Positions 8,112-17,619 are shown, counted from the stretch's first letter. The stretch: 64,000 nucleotides of DNA from Streptomyces sp. NBC_00525 (GCF_036346595.1 NZ_CP107835.1:124001-188000); one strand, 5' to 3'. Program-made: numbers and translations. Notes: generated by a model not told the origin, from the sequence alone.

Positions 8112-8594
8112 ATGCGGAAGTCGTATTACGCAGCGCACGTCTACATGATCGTCGGAGTGATCTCCGGGCTCTTCTACCGGGAGTTCACGAAGCACGAGGA
8201 CTTCCACGGCGACACGCAGCTGGCGCTGATGCACACGCATCTGCTGGCGCTGGGCATGCTCGTCTTCCTGATCGTGCTCGCGCTGGACAAGGTCTTCGGG
8301 CTCTCCGGCTCGAAGCTGTTCACCGCGTTCTTCTGGTTCTACAACCTCGGCATCGCCCTCTCGACCGCCATGATGGGCGTCCACGGCATCCTGACCGTGC
8401 TCGGCCGCAGCGAGGACGAGATCGCCGAGGTCGTACCGCTGACGGCGGGGCTCGGGCACATTCTGCTGACGGTCGGGCTGATCCTGCTCTTCGTCCTGCT
8501 CGGCAAGCGGGTCAACGAGCACGTCAAGCCGGCGGCCGCGCCGGACGAACCGGCTTCGGCGACCGCCACCCCCGCCGGAGGCATCCACGCGTGA
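8112..8594 (+). CDS. DUF2871-like membrane protein
   Basis: A 160-residue integral membrane protein with four predicted helices (about residues 5-22, 38-60, 68-95, 110-132) and a polar Ala/Pro-rich tail. His residues in HVYM, MHTHLLALGM and MMGVHGIL sit within or near helices and recall haem- or copper-coordinating membrane proteins; this resemblance to the DUF2871 family is by pattern only. The function is unknown. It is a single-gene unit. The 272-base gap after it contains a hairpin and no gene. Confidence 0.72.
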   Translation: MRKSYYAAHVYMIVGVISGLFYREFTKHEDFHGDTQLALMHTHLLALGMLVFLIVLALDKVFGLSGSKLFTAFFWFYNLGIALSTAMMGVHGILTVLGRSEDEIAEVVPLTAGLGHILLTVGLILLFVLLGKRVNEHVKPAAAPDEPASATATPAGGIHA

Positions 8595-8683
8595 CCGGTC
8601 GTCTCCCCCTCCCGCGCGGTATCCGGGTCAGGTGGCGGCCGTAGAACGTAAACCGGCCTCCCTGGCTGGGGTTCATTCGAAAA

Positions 8684-8718
8684 CGGACCCGCGCGATCGA
8701 AACCGGCGCTCGGGTCCG
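8684..8718. terminator. hairpin downstream of DUF2871-like gene
   Basis: CGGACCCG and CGGGTCCG form an 8-bp perfect stem with a 19-base loop, 90 bases after the stop codon. Confidence 0.35.
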
Positions 8719-8866
8719 GAGCCCAGCAGAGCGCGCACCCACCCGGCCCACCACAGGAGCGCGCGCGGGGCCCCGAGCCCACCGGTCCGGTGTCGGCGCA
8801 CCGCCCGCGGCGGGAGCAAGGCAGACACCCCTCCTCAAGACGCCTCCCCCTCATTACGCTGCGCCC

Positions 8867-9412
8867 ATGGCCAGCAACCGCGACCGCGACCGGGATCCCG
8901 CTCTGCTCGAACCGCAGGGGCCGGTGGCGACGGCCGTCCACTACGTCCTCGGGACAGCCCTGTTCCTGGGGGCGGGCGGGTTCTGCGTGTACGCCACCGT
9001 CCGTACGGTCTCCGAGTTCGGGGACACCAACAGCGGCTGGACCTGGGCGGGAGCGGTGCTCGCCCTGGGCGCGGCGTTCGTCGCCTGGATCGGCCTCTCC
9101 ACCGTCGTCGCCGCCCGTATGGAACGGGAGGCCACGCTGCGACTGGCCGGCGCGGGCGTGGAGGCGAGCGCCCTGGTGCTGGCGGTCGCGTCCGCCCCGC
9201 CGACCAACGACTACCACCACCAGGTCCGGCTCACGCTCCGGATCAGCGGGCCGGGGTTCGTGCCCTTCGAATGCGCCACGGAGGTGCTGAGGCACCGTTT
9301 CGGCGGTGCCGCGCAGGGAACGATGCTGTCGGCTCGGGTCGACCCAGTGACGCGCGCGTTCACGATCGAGCGACCCCGACCGCCCGCCGACCCCGCTACG
9401 GCTGGAACGTGA
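8867..9412 (+). CDS. DUF3592-like two-helix membrane protein
   Basis: A 181-residue protein. A charged N-terminus (MASNRDRDRD) precedes two membrane helices (about 26-47 and 60-84), then a soluble domain with strands (ATLRLAGAGVEASALVLAV and HHQVRLTLRISG) like the beta-barrel of DUF3592 proteins. The function is unknown. Its 3' end overlaps the convergent lipase gene by 17 bases, so transcription of the pair may interfere. Confidence 0.68.
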   Translation: MASNRDRDRDPALLEPQGPVATAVHYVLGTALFLGAGGFCVYATVRTVSEFGDTNSGWTWAGAVLALGAAFVAWIGLSTVVAARMEREATLRLAGAGVEASALVLAVASAPPTNDYHHQVRLTLRISGPGFVPFECATEVLRHRFGGAAQGTMLSARVDPVTRAFTIERPRPPADPATAGT

Positions 9413-10586
9413 CCTCCGGGTTGTCGGCGGTCGGGCCGGCGAGCAGCCGCTGCGGTACGCCCTTGAGGTGGAGGTCGAAGAAGGCGGCCACGTAGTCGCG
9501 GGTGATGTCGCCGGAGCGGTCGGCGGGCAGCGGGGCCGAGGGGTCGACGATGCCCAGTTCGGCGGCGAGCAGCGGCAGGTCGGTGAAGGTGAAGTGGCCC
9601 GCGTCGGCGACGGTCAGCCACCGCTTCCAGCCGTCGAGGCGCTGCCAGTCCCGGTCCCAGGTGGTGTCGAAGGTTCCGCCGGAGGCGTGGTCGGCTTCGG
9701 TGCCGAGCATCATGAACGGGCGGCCGCCGAGCCCGGTGGCGGGGACGGGGTCGAAGAAGGTGCCGTCCATGTTCACGCCCGCGCGCACGCGCCGGTCGGC
9801 GGCCATCGTGGACGCGGCGGAGTCGCCGCCGATGGAGTGCCCGGCCATGCCGACGCGCCGCCGGTCGATCATCGAGGCGTACCGCCAGGCGGGGTGACGG
9901 CCGGTCAGCCGGTCCAGCAGGAACGACACGTCCGCCGCCCGCCCCCGTGCGACCTCGGCCAGGCCCGCTTCCCCGGTGCGCTCCACGTAGTCGCAGGCGG
10001 CGCACGGGAGGACGCGTCCGCCGGGGAAGACGGTGGCGGTGGACTCGTGGGCGTGGTCCACGGCCGCGACGACGTAGCCGCGGGCGGCCAGGTCCGTCGC
10101 GAGGGCGGTGAGCGTGAAGCGGCTCTGCCCGAAGCCGGGTGACAGGACGACGAGCGGGAACCGCCCGCGTACGGGCTTCGCCCCCGTACGGGCGTACGTC
10201 TCGGTCGCCCCGATCACCTCCGGCGCGACGAGCCCGCCGAGCCCCCGCGATTCGAGGAGCAGTCGTGCCTCGCGCGTGCTCATGTACGGGGCGGGCGCCC
10301 CGCTGCCGGGCCGCGCGGGGTAGAACACGGACACCAGCAGCTCGCGTGCGCCGGCCGCCGGCACGTACGGGTCGGTGCGGTCGGCGTCCCGCAGATGCAG
10401 GGTGCTTCTCCCGACCCCGTACGGCCCGCTCGGCGCGGGCAGCCGCAGCTGCGGCGCGGTGACGGAGGCGGCGGGCGCGGACCGGCTCACGTCGGTCGGC
10501 GGTGCGGCGACGGCGGGCGTGACGGCGGCCGCGCCGAGGGCAAGGACAAGGAACGATGCGGCGACACCGCGTCGGCGAGTTCTCAT
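9396..10586 (-). CDS. secreted lipase / PAF-acetylhydrolase-like esterase
   Basis: A 396-residue predicted secreted esterase. A signal peptide covers about residues 1-28 (MRTRRRGVAA start, cleavage after AVAA). The alpha/beta-hydrolase core has the nucleophile elbow GHSIGG (Ser251), a later Asp in LGTEADH and a catalytic-type His in DAGHFTF. The domain order and the PGFGQSRF region match Streptomyces lipases related to platelet-activating-factor acetylhydrolase. It would act outside the cell on short-chain esters or lipids. Monocistronic. Confidence 0.85.
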   Translation of the reverse strand: MRTRRRGVAASFLVLALGAAAVTPAVAAPPTDVSRSAPAASVTAPQLRLPAPSGPYGVGRSTLHLRDADRTDPYVPAAGARELLVSVFYPARPGSGAPAPYMSTREARLLLESRGLGGLVAPEVIGATETYARTGAKPVRGRFPLVVLSPGFGQSRFTLTALATDLAARGYVVAAVDHAHESTATVFPGGRVLPCAACDYVERTGEAGLAEVARGRAADVSFLLDRLTGRHPAWRYASMIDRRRVGMAGHSIGGDSAASTMAADRRVRAGVNMDGTFFDPVPATGLGGRPFMMLGTEADHASGGTFDTTWDRDWQRLDGWKRWLTVADAGHFTFTDLPLLAAELGIVDPSAPLPADRSGDITRDYVAAFFDLHLKGVPQRLLAGPTADNPEVTFQP

Positions 10587-10926
10587 GCTCCCGACGCTAT
10601 GACCACCCCGCCCCTCTCAACGTCCGCCCAGGGGATGCCCTGTGCTCCCTCCGGGGTCGCACGGAGGGCGAACACGTCGTACCAGGGGCCTACCGGAACG
10701 ACCGGGCTCACCCGGTGCCCGCAGCATCGGTGCGCGCTCCGGCGTACGCCAAGTCGTCGGCTGTCGCGGCCGGTTCGGGCGTGTCCTGTGCGCCGGGCCG
10801 GTCGTTGCCCCGGCAAGGGGAGGGAGGACGCGAGGCAACTCCAGGCCGGCCGTCGGCAGTGCGCCCACCGGCCCCGACATCGACACCGACACCGCTCGTC
10901 GCAGACCTCGAAAGGGAGTACCGCTG
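10587..10926. other. 340-base non-coding gap
   Basis: This lies between two divergent secreted-protein genes. I see no convincing gene: a 77-codon minus-strand frame (10583-10816) has a readable end but no start support. A GGGAG ribosome-binding site for the downstream gene lies near its right end. Promoters for both genes should be here but I could not fix hexamers. Confidence 0.4.
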
Positions 10927-11826
10927 ATGAAACGATTCGCCTCTTCTCCGCACCGGTCCCGGCCGCCGCGCGGACCGGCCCGTGCGTGGGCTCTGTTCGT
11001 GGCGACCCTGCTCGCCGTGGCGGGCACGCAGTTCGCGCTCGCTCCGGCGTACGCGGTCTCGCACATCAGCGTCTCGTCCACCACGGTGGCCGCCGGTGAG
11101 ACCCTGACCATCGACTTCAACGGCACCGCGGACACCCCCAGGGCCGGTGCCGGTGAGAACTTCTACGCCGGTTCATCGAGCCTCGGTTCCCTCGACGCGC
11201 TCACGACGATCGAGTCGTGCGGCGGCAACACCGCGCCGTGCGTCGAGCTGGCGGGGTACGGGCCCCGGGTGCCGCTCGGTGATCTGGCCGGCGGGGAGGC
11301 GTTCAGCGGCTCGATCACGCTGCGCGTCGACCCGGAGACCCCTGCGGGCACGTTCGTCCTGCGCTACCAGCTCTACGCCAACGGCGGCGAGGCCACCGCG
11401 AACGGCCCCACCATCACGATCACCAACACGCCGGCCGAGGCGGACCTGGGCGTGCACCTGAACGCACAGCCGAGGGTCGGCATCCTGGCGCCCTACCTCT
11501 CGTACACCCTCCGCACCCACAACAACGGCCCGGAGACGGCCACCGCGGTCACGGTGACCGCGACGCTCCCGGCGGGGAGGACGATCACGGGCCTCTCCCC
11601 CGGCTGCACCGCCGCTCCGGGCACGGTCACCTGCACCTACGCGGACCTCGCGGACGGCGCCGACGCGGTCGCCACGTTCCGCGTCCCGATCGGCATCCTC
11701 GACTTCGGCCCCACCCATGTCACCGCCGTCCGCACCGCGTCCTCGCCGAACGACCCGAACCCGGCCAACGACCGGGACGACGCCACGTGCACGACCCTCT
11801 CCATCGCCCTGGCCAGTTGCGCCTGA
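10927..11826 (+). CDS. secreted DUF11-repeat surface protein
   Basis: A 299-residue exported protein. A long signal sequence (residues 1-43, twin Arg-rich start and hydrophobic WALFVATLLAVAG) ends near APAYA. The mature part begins with an Ig-like strand set (SHISVSSTTVAAGETLTIDF) and ends with a DUF11-type domain (about 190-285: SYTLRTHNNGPETATAVTVTATLPAG). Cys residues are paired and fit disulphides. There is no LPXTG, so it is probably released. Extracellular structural role by family; specific function unknown. Confidence 0.78.
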   Translation: MKRFASSPHRSRPPRGPARAWALFVATLLAVAGTQFALAPAYAVSHISVSSTTVAAGETLTIDFNGTADTPRAGAGENFYAGSSSLGSLDALTTIESCGGNTAPCVELAGYGPRVPLGDLAGGEAFSGSITLRVDPETPAGTFVLRYQLYANGGEATANGPTITITNTPAEADLGVHLNAQPRVGILAPYLSYTLRTHNNGPETATAVTVTATLPAGRTITGLSPGCTAAPGTVTCTYADLADGADAVATFRVPIGILDFGPTHVTAVRTASSPNDPNPANDRDDATCTTLSIALASCA

Positions 11827-11851
11827 CGTGAAGCCGCGACCGCGGCCCGGA

Positions 11852-11874
11852 CCCCGCGCCCACCGGGCGCGGGG
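11852..11874. terminator. bidirectional hairpin terminator
   Basis: A perfect 10-bp stem (CCCCGCGCCC / GGGCGCGGGG) with a 3-base loop lies between the convergent DUF11 and glycosyltransferase genes. Confidence 0.75.
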
Positions 11875-11904
11875 TTCAAGGGGCCCGTACGTCCGGGGTA
11901 CGCC

Positions 11905-12678
11905 TCAGATCCGCGAGTTGCGCAGCGACTGCCACGCCGCGCCCGCCAGGGCCCGTGTCGCCCTCGGAACGGAGAGGTGCTCGTGCTCGCGGTACAGGGA
12001 CCAGTTGTACTTGACCAGGGACATCTTGTTGGAGGACAGCGAGGTCGCCTGGCCGGCCCGGTACACCGCGAGCGGCTCGGCCAGGCCGCGGGCGTCCGCG
12101 CCGTCGCGCATGATCGACAGCCACAGCGCGTAGTCCTGGCGCTTGCGCATCTCCGGCATGAGCCGGGTGCCCAGCGCGTTGCGGTCGTACATGGCGGTGA
12201 GCGCGCCGATGTAGTCGCGGCGCAGCATCGCGCGGTAGTCCACGTGGGCGCGGGCGCGGATCACCCGCCCGTTGGGCACCCAGTCGACGCTCTCGCCGGC
12301 ATGGTCGGCGTCCATCTTGTAGTAGCTCGTGAACGTCAGCGGCGCGGTGCCTCCGGCGGCGAAGGCGAGCTGCTTCTCCGTCTTCTCCGGCAGCCACATG
12401 TCGTCGGAGTCGAGGAACGCGACGTAGTCGCCGCGGGCGCGCTCCATGGCGAGGTTACGGGCCCGGCCCGCGCCGCCCCGCTCGGGCGCCGTCCGCGGCA
12501 GTACGCGTTCGTCCTGGGCGGCGAACTCGCGCAGCAGGTCCATCGACTCGTCGGAGGACTGGTCGTCGGTGATCAGCAGCTCCACGTCCGTGTGCGTCTG
12601 GGTGAGCACCGACCGGACGGCCGCGCCAAGGGTGGCCGCCGAGTTGTAGACGGGCATCACGACAGACACCAGGGGCAC
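11905..12678 (-). CDS. family 2 glycosyltransferase
   Basis: A 257-residue GT-A fold glycosyltransferase. The N-terminal VSVVMPVYNSAATLGAAVRSVLTQTH is typical GT2, and the metal/nucleotide-sugar motif FLDSDD is at about residues 88-93. A likely catalytic region (RKRQDYALWLSI, ED-type Asp) follows at about 180. No membrane helix is visible. It probably transfers a sugar to a cell-surface or capsular acceptor. No sugar-biosynthesis genes are adjacent, so the substrate cannot be assigned. Confidence 0.85.
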   Translation of the reverse strand: MPLVSVVMPVYNSAATLGAAVRSVLTQTHTDVELLITDDQSSDESMDLLREFAAQDERVLPRTAPERGGAGRARNLAMERARGDYVAFLDSDDMWLPEKTEKQLAFAAGGTAPLTFTSYYKMDADHAGESVDWVPNGRVIRARAHVDYRAMLRRDYIGALTAMYDRNALGTRLMPEMRKRQDYALWLSIMRDGADARGLAEPLAVYRAGQATSLSSNKMSLVKYNWSLYREHEHLSVPRATRALAGAAWQSLRNSRI

Positions 12679-12813
12679 AGCGCTTCTCCTCGCGAGATCA
12701 GGGGCAACGGTTCATTCAAGCATTACGGCGAGTGAGTACCGACCCCGCCCACCTGCGGGGTAGCGCGCGGCGCGCCTGCGCGGCAGCGCGGCCCGCCGCG
12801 CGGGCGGTGACCG

Positions 12814-13437
12814 CTACTCGCTCACCCCGACGATCCCCCAGCCCCGCCGGGCCGCCTCGGCCAGGACGCATCCCCAGCCGATCAGGAGGCGTACGAAGGA
12901 GTCGAAGTCGGGTATCCAGCCCTGCGGCTCGGCGGCGTACCGGTCGAAGGGCGCGCGCAGTCCGTCGAGCCGGGGGCGTACGCGCTCCCAGGTCGCGAGC
13001 AGTTCCCGTACGCGCTCCGGCGCGCACACCACCAGTACGCCGTAGGAGACCTCGGGGTCGTCGGTGAAGAACGCGCGGTCCTCGCACTCCCGCTCGTCCT
13101 CGAAGTCCGGTCCGTCCCAGGTCAGCCCGCCCAGCAGCGCGTCCAGCTCCGCGCGCAGGGCCGGGTCGGCGTGGTCGCGTACCTTCTCCCACGCCTCCCC
13201 CGCCCAGAAGTGCGGCTTGAACGAGCCGCAGGTGCCGGGGAAGTCGTAGACGCCGAAGTACGCGCTGTGCGGCCCGCGCGGCCACTCCCAGCCGCCGTCG
13301 CCCGCCGGGGCGGGCCGGTCCCAGAACCCCGTCCGGTCGTCGTACCAGGCGTCCCGCAGCCGGGGCAGCCGCTCCCGCGCGGGCGGCTCCCCCAGCCACG
13401 ACCAGTCGGCGATCAGTGTGGTGATGTCGAGGCCCAT
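12814..13437 (-). CDS. hypothetical Trp-rich cytosolic protein
   Basis: A 207-residue protein I do not recognise. It has no signal or membrane segment and is rich in Trp and acidic residues (WEWPRGPHSAYFGVYDFPGTCGSFKPHFW). The composition is steady with normal codon use, which supports a real gene. It is flanked by same-strand glycosyltransferase and opposite-strand esterase genes with no obvious functional link. GC-rich imperfect hairpins lie in the 135-base gap downstream. Confidence 0.65.
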   Translation of the reverse strand: MGLDITTLIADWSWLGEPPARERLPRLRDAWYDDRTGFWDRPAPAGDGGWEWPRGPHSAYFGVYDFPGTCGSFKPHFWAGEAWEKVRDHADPALRAELDALLGGLTWDGPDFEDERECEDRAFFTDDPEVSYGVLVVCAPERVRELLATWERVRPRLDGLRAPFDRYAAEPQGWIPDFDSFVRLLIGWGCVLAEAARRGWGIVGVSE

Positions 13438-13660
13438 GCCGCGAGCCTATCGACGCGGTCCCGGAGCGCCGGGGGCCGGCGGCGTCAACGCGGACGACCG
13501 GCAACAGCGCGATAGATCTGACGATTTACCCCGATCGGGGATGATTAGTCCGATTCGCTGCCCGCGCGGCCGGGCCGGATGGATGATCACTGCGAGGTAC
13601 CCCGCCCCGGAAGAGCCGACCGGCCCCGGGGCGCCCTTCCCCCACATCCTGGAGCACACC

Positions 13661-14704
13661 ATGCGACACCGTGTGTCACGCCTGCGTACACGCGCCCTGG
13701 CCGTCGGACTCGCCCTGGCGGCGTCCGCGCTGCTGCCCTCCGGCTCCGCCGGGGCGGCGGACTCGTACGAATGGGCCGCGCTGGGTGACTCGTACACCGC
13801 CGGCGTCTTCGTCGGCGCCCCGCAGCCGCCGCTCGGCGACGCCTCGCGGGACGGCTGCGACCGCACCGAGAACGCCTATCCGGACCTCGTGGACCGCGAG
13901 CTTGCCGAGTTCCCGCCGGGCAAGCCCGTCAACCTGACGAACGTGAGCTGCGGCGGCGCCGTGATCTCCGACATCGCCAGGACCGGGCAGACCCCGATCA
14001 GCCCGGTGCAGCCGCCCGAGGGCGGCTGGCCGGCCGTGGACACGCAGATCAAGCGGGCCGGTCTCGACGAGGAGACGGACGTCGTCACCATCGGCGTCGG
14101 CGGCAACAGCCTGCCGTTCGCCGGCATCCTGACCACCTGCCTGGAGAAGGGCACGATCGGCCAGTCCTGCCGCGACTACTTCACCGACCCGCCCGAGGGC
14201 GAGGAGAGCATCACCGACAAGCTCGCCAGGGTGCAGGACGAGTACATCGGGATGCTCGCCGAGGTGCACCGGGCCGCGCCCAACGCCGAGGTCATCACGG
14301 TCGGATACCCGGCCGTCCTCCCCGAGGACAGCGGCGACTGCAACCGCCTGGCCCTCACCGAACTGAGCCTGATCACCCATGCCGATGTCGACTGGTTGCG
14401 CGACGACGTCCTCAAGCCGCTGAACAGGACGATCCAGCGGGTGAGCAGCTTCTTCGGCGACCGTTACGTAGACGTCTACTCCTCCAGCGAGGGCCATGAC
14501 GTCTGCCGGCCCGCGGACACCAAGTGGGTCGAGGGCATCTGCGGCAACGCGGAGAACTTCTGGCCGGCCGCGATCCCCGGCATCCCGCTGAACTGCGCCG
14601 TCGTCGGCAAGAAGCTCACCCTGGTCCACCCCAACGCCGAGGGCCACGCCAACACGGCGGCCCACGTCGAACGCGCCATCCGCATCTCCCTGCTCGAACG
14701 CTGA
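13661..14704 (+). CDS. secreted SGNH/GDSL hydrolase
   Basis: A 347-residue exported esterase/lipase. A signal peptide covers residues 1-32 (RLRTRALAVGLALAASALLPSG, cleavage near AGAA). SGNH blocks are in order: GDSYTAG (nucleophile Ser, about 43), a Gly in the NLTNVSCGGAV segment, GVGGNS (Asn, about 148), and HPNAEGH near the C-terminus with the Asp/His-type pair replaced by N-x-x-H spacing. Several Cys fit disulphides, as in Streptomyces secreted lipases. The start is at MRHRVSRL after TGGAG. Confidence 0.86.
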   Translation: MRHRVSRLRTRALAVGLALAASALLPSGSAGAADSYEWAALGDSYTAGVFVGAPQPPLGDASRDGCDRTENAYPDLVDRELAEFPPGKPVNLTNVSCGGAVISDIARTGQTPISPVQPPEGGWPAVDTQIKRAGLDEETDVVTIGVGGNSLPFAGILTTCLEKGTIGQSCRDYFTDPPEGEESITDKLARVQDEYIGMLAEVHRAAPNAEVITVGYPAVLPEDSGDCNRLALTELSLITHADVDWLRDDVLKPLNRTIQRVSSFFGDRYVDVYSSSEGHDVCRPADTKWVEGICGNAENFWPAAIPGIPLNCAVVGKKLTLVHPNAEGHANTAAHVERAIRISLLER

Positions 14705-14751
14705 CCCGCTCGTGGCGGCCGCTGTGGAACGGACGCGGAGAAACGGCGGTG

Positions 14752-15027
14752 TCAGGCGCGAAGGACGGCCACCAGCTGCCAGACGCCCGCAGCGTGCACC
14801 AGCGCGCACGTCCCCCAGGCACCCGCTCCCCGCATCCCGTGGCGGATGACGGATATCCAGCCGACCGCAACAAGAAGGGCCGCGACAGCCCACAGGGTCC
14901 AGGAAATGACGAGCCACGGAGTGGAGGGTTCCGTGAGCAGGTTGATCGCCGCAAGCGGTGCGAGCACCAGCAGTGGCAGGGCCCAGGTGGCCTCGGTGGT
15001 CGTGCTGGGGGACGCCGTCGAGGTCAC
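14752..15027 (-). CDS. small two-helix membrane protein
   Basis: About 91 residues with hydrophobic segments (WALPLLVLAPLAAINLL and WLVISWTLWAVAALLVAVGWI) and a third weak one near the end. A GTG start at 15027 was chosen because GGAG precedes it by 8 bases; an ATG 20 codons upstream is possible. No family recognised. It may be a small integral membrane protein of unknown role. Confidence 0.5.
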   Translation of the reverse strand: MTSTASPSTTTEATWALPLLVLAPLAAINLLTEPSTPWLVISWTLWAVAALLVAVGWISVIRHGMRGAGAWGTCALVHAAGVWQLVAVLRA

Positions 15028-15144
15028 GCGGAACACTCCATCTCCGTGGAAACCACGGCCACTTGATTGGCCGACCGGGACAACCACGCTACCTTCCGGC
15101 CGGCCGGTGCCGCCCGCGCGCGGGCCGGTGTGGCAGGGGCGCGA

Positions 15145-15513
15145 TTACCAGGCCGTGACGACGCGGTAGCTCAGTTTCGTCTGGGGGAGGTTGCTCTGGG
15201 TCAGGGTGCCGCTGGCCCAGGTGTTGCCCGTGCAGTCGGCGCCGGAGTAGAGCAGGACCGACGCGGAGCCGTTGACGATCTGGATCGAGCGGACCGGTTC
15301 GGCGGTGGTGTGGCAGGTGCCGAGGTCGCCGAGGTCGGGGTTGAGGACGGTGCCCGTGCCGTTGGCGCCCGTGTAGAGGGCGGCGCCCGGCTGCAGGGGC
15401 GGCCAGCCGGCGGCGTTCGCCGTGCCGGTGCCGAGGACGGCGAGGCCGGCCAGCGCGGCTGTCATGGTCGCCGTCGCGGCGACGGTACGGAGCTTTGCGT
15501 TGCGGGGGAGCAT
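15145..15513 (-). CDS. small secreted protein, I36 inhibitor/crystallin-like
   Basis: A 122-residue exported protein. A signal peptide covers about residues 1-34 (ending TANAA). The mature domain of about 88 residues has two Cys (CHTT, CTGN) and short beta motifs (ALYTGANGTG, SVLLYSGADCTGNTW), a pattern like peptidase-inhibitor family I36 or beta/gamma-crystallin proteins. It is the second such small secreted protein in the window (see 2860). Function inferred only from pattern. Confidence 0.65.
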   Translation of the reverse strand: MLPRNAKLRTVAATATMTAALAGLAVLGTGTANAAGWPPLQPGAALYTGANGTGTVLNPDLGDLGTCHTTAEPVRSIQIVNGSASVLLYSGADCTGNTWASGTLTQSNLPQTKLSYRVVTAW

Positions 15514-15597
15514 ACGACCGCCTTCTGGGTACGGGGACGCCCTGTGCCGGTGGGCGCCGGGGACCGATCGGTACGACCGCCCGAGATCATTGCACGC

Positions 15598-16572
15598 TCA
15601 ACCATTTTTGGGCAGAGGGCCGGCCCACCCCGGCACCCACGTCCCCGCCGGGTCCGCCGGGCTCACCGCGGCCGACAAGTACGCGCGCAACGTGCCCAGC
15701 GCCGGGTGCGGGTTGTCGTGGTGGTGGAGGAGGGAGTGCGGGTAGACCGGCGTCGGCGCGGTCACCGGGATACGGCGCAGCCCGTGGCCGGCGGGCCAGA
15801 TGAGGCGGGAGTGCTCGCCCATGAAGGTCGCCAGGGCCGGGGTGTCCGCGATGGTGTCCAGCAGCGCGTCCGAGCCGAAGTTGGGGCCGGTCGCCTCGAT
15901 GGTGAGCCCGAACTCGGCGACCAGGTCGTCGTAGTAGGCGCCCCACTCGGTGCCGGGGGCGATGCCGGGCATCCAGATGCGGTGCCCGACGAGTCCGGCG
16001 AGGGTGACCGACGGGGCGTCGGCCAGCGCGTGGGCCGGGCCGGTCAGCAGCTGGAGGGGTTCGTCGAGGACGCGGGTGGCCTCGATGTCGTCGGGCAGCG
16101 GCCGGCCGGGCGCGGCGACCGCGCGGAAGGTGGCGTCGAGTTCGCCGGAGCGGAGGGCGGCGACCGCCGTGTCGATGCCGGGGAGCATCAGCACGTCCAG
16201 TTCGACCTCGGGGTGCGCGCGGTGGAAGCCGCGCATCACGCCCGACTGGGCGCTGCGCGAGGCGATGACGTCGACCCGCAGCGGTCGCCGGCCGGGGCGG
16301 ACGGACGCGCCCGCCCGCTCGGCCGCGCGCAGCAGTTCGCGCGCGTGGGGCAGGAACGCCCGGCCGTCGATGGTCAGCTCCGCGCCACGCGGGGCGCGCG
16401 TGAACAGCCGTACGCCGAGGGTCTGTTCCAGCGCGGCGATCCGCTTGGAGACGGCTTGCTGGGTGACCGCCAGGTCGACGGCCGCCTTCTGGAACTGCCC
16501 CGCCTCGGCGACGGCGACAAAGGTGCGTACGGCTTGAAGGTCCACATCGGCCACCCTAGGGGCGTCCGACAT
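15598..16572 (-). CDS. LysR-family transcriptional regulator
   Basis: A 324-residue LysR regulator. The N-terminal winged helix-turn-helix is DLQAVRTFVAVAEAGQFQKAAVDLAVTQQAVSKRIAALEQTLGVRLF (about 11-57). The C-terminal two-lobe effector domain starts at about residue 90. It lies 37 bases after the EamA transporter gene on the same strand and is probably co-transcribed, so it may control that exporter. The effector is unknown. Confidence 0.88.
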   Translation of the reverse strand: MSDAPRVADVDLQAVRTFVAVAEAGQFQKAAVDLAVTQQAVSKRIAALEQTLGVRLFTRAPRGAELTIDGRAFLPHARELLRAAERAGASVRPGRRPLRVDVIASRSAQSGVMRGFHRAHPEVELDVLMLPGIDTAVAALRSGELDATFRAVAAPGRPLPDDIEATRVLDEPLQLLTGPAHALADAPSVTLAGLVGHRIWMPGIAPGTEWGAYYDDLVAEFGLTIEATGPNFGSDALLDTIADTPALATFMGEHSRLIWPAGHGLRRIPVTAPTPVYPHSLLHHHDNPHPALGTLRAYLSAAVSPADPAGTWVPGWAGPLPKNG

Positions 16573-16609
16573 ATCCCCGCGGCGGCGCTCGCCCTTCCCC
16601 GTCCCGGTC

Positions 16610-17569
16610 TCACGCCGCCGTGGTCAGGGTCTTTCCGGTCGGCGCCGCGGCGGGGGCGCGGCCGGCGGCGCGGCGGCCGTAGAGGTTGTTGGCGATGACC
16701 GCGGCGAGGGTGAGGGCGACGCCCGCGAGTTCGGCCGCGGTGGGCCGGTGGCCCCGTACCGCTTCGATGGCGAAGGCGGTGAGGGGGACGAGGTTGATGA
16801 ACAGGACGCCGTTGGCGGGGCCCAGGGTGCGGGTGGCGTGGTTGAAGGCGAGGATCGCGACGGCGGTGGCGGGCACGGCCATGTAGAGGATCTGCCACCA
16901 GCCGGCCGCGTAGTCGGCGGCGGACGGGGTGGGTATCCAGCCCGCGAACCCGGCGGTGAGGGTGACGGCGGCGATGGTGAGGGTGCCCAGGACGCTGGTG
17001 AGAGCGGTGTAGCGCAGGACGGAGAAGGACGGGAAGCCGGCGGCGCCGGTCGTGTAGACGACCCAGCCGATGACGCCGGCCAGGATGACGAGCCCGCCGG
17101 CGCCGATGCCGCCGGTGAAGACGGCGAGCGGGTTGCCGTTGCCCAGGACCATGGCGACGCCGGTCAGGGCGAGCAGGACGAGGCCGAGGGTGACGCCGGT
17201 GGGCCGCTTCCCGGTGCGGGTCCACATCACGATGACGGTGATGGCGGGCATCGCGGCCATGATCAGCGAGGCGGTGGGGGCCGGGGTGGACTGGAGGCCG
17301 ACATAGGTGAGCAGGTTGAAGGCCGCGAAGCCGAGCGAGCCGAGCCCCCAGAGCCTCAGCAGCCTGCCGTCGGTGCGCAGCGCGGCGCGGCCTTCGACGG
17401 CCAGCAGGGCGAGCACGAAGATCGCGGAGCCGAGGGCGAAGCGGGCCAGGGTGAGGTGGAAGGGGTCCACATGGACGAAGGCGGATTTGGCGACGGCGAA
17501 CATGCCGCCGAAGGCGAGGGCGGTGACCAGCCCCCCGGCGGCTGCGGCGGCGGTCTTCATCTCGGCCAT
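16610..17569 (-). CDS. EamA/DMT-family transporter
   Basis: A 319-residue drug/metabolite transporter with ten predicted membrane helices in two EamA halves (first half begins GGLVTALAFGGMFAVAKSAF; second begins GGLVILAGVIGWVVYTTG). Members export amino acids, nucleosides or small metabolites. The start MAEMKT follows GGGAGACC. It diverges from an ArsR regulator across a 180-base region with two perfect inverted repeats, and LysR follows it, so both regulators could act on it. Confidence 0.85.
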   Translation of the reverse strand: MAEMKTAAAAAGGLVTALAFGGMFAVAKSAFVHVDPFHLTLARFALGSAIFVLALLAVEGRAALRTDGRLLRLWGLGSLGFAAFNLLTYVGLQSTPAPTASLIMAAMPAITVIVMWTRTGKRPTGVTLGLVLLALTGVAMVLGNGNPLAVFTGGIGAGGLVILAGVIGWVVYTTGAAGFPSFSVLRYTALTSVLGTLTIAAVTLTAGFAGWIPTPSAADYAAGWWQILYMAVPATAVAILAFNHATRTLGPANGVLFINLVPLTAFAIEAVRGHRPTAAELAGVALTLAAVIANNLYGRRAAGRAPAAAPTGKTLTTAA

Positions 17570-17619
17570 GAGGTCTCCCAGCGGTGCGGCACGGACGGGT
17601 GCGAGCCCATCGGACTGTT

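Noticed and set aside
10583..10816. A 77-codon minus-strand frame whose end reads YDVFALRATPEGAQGIPW
   Set aside because: The tail looks protein-like and may be a gene remnant, but it has no start support, no recognised family, and lies in a promoter-containing gap.
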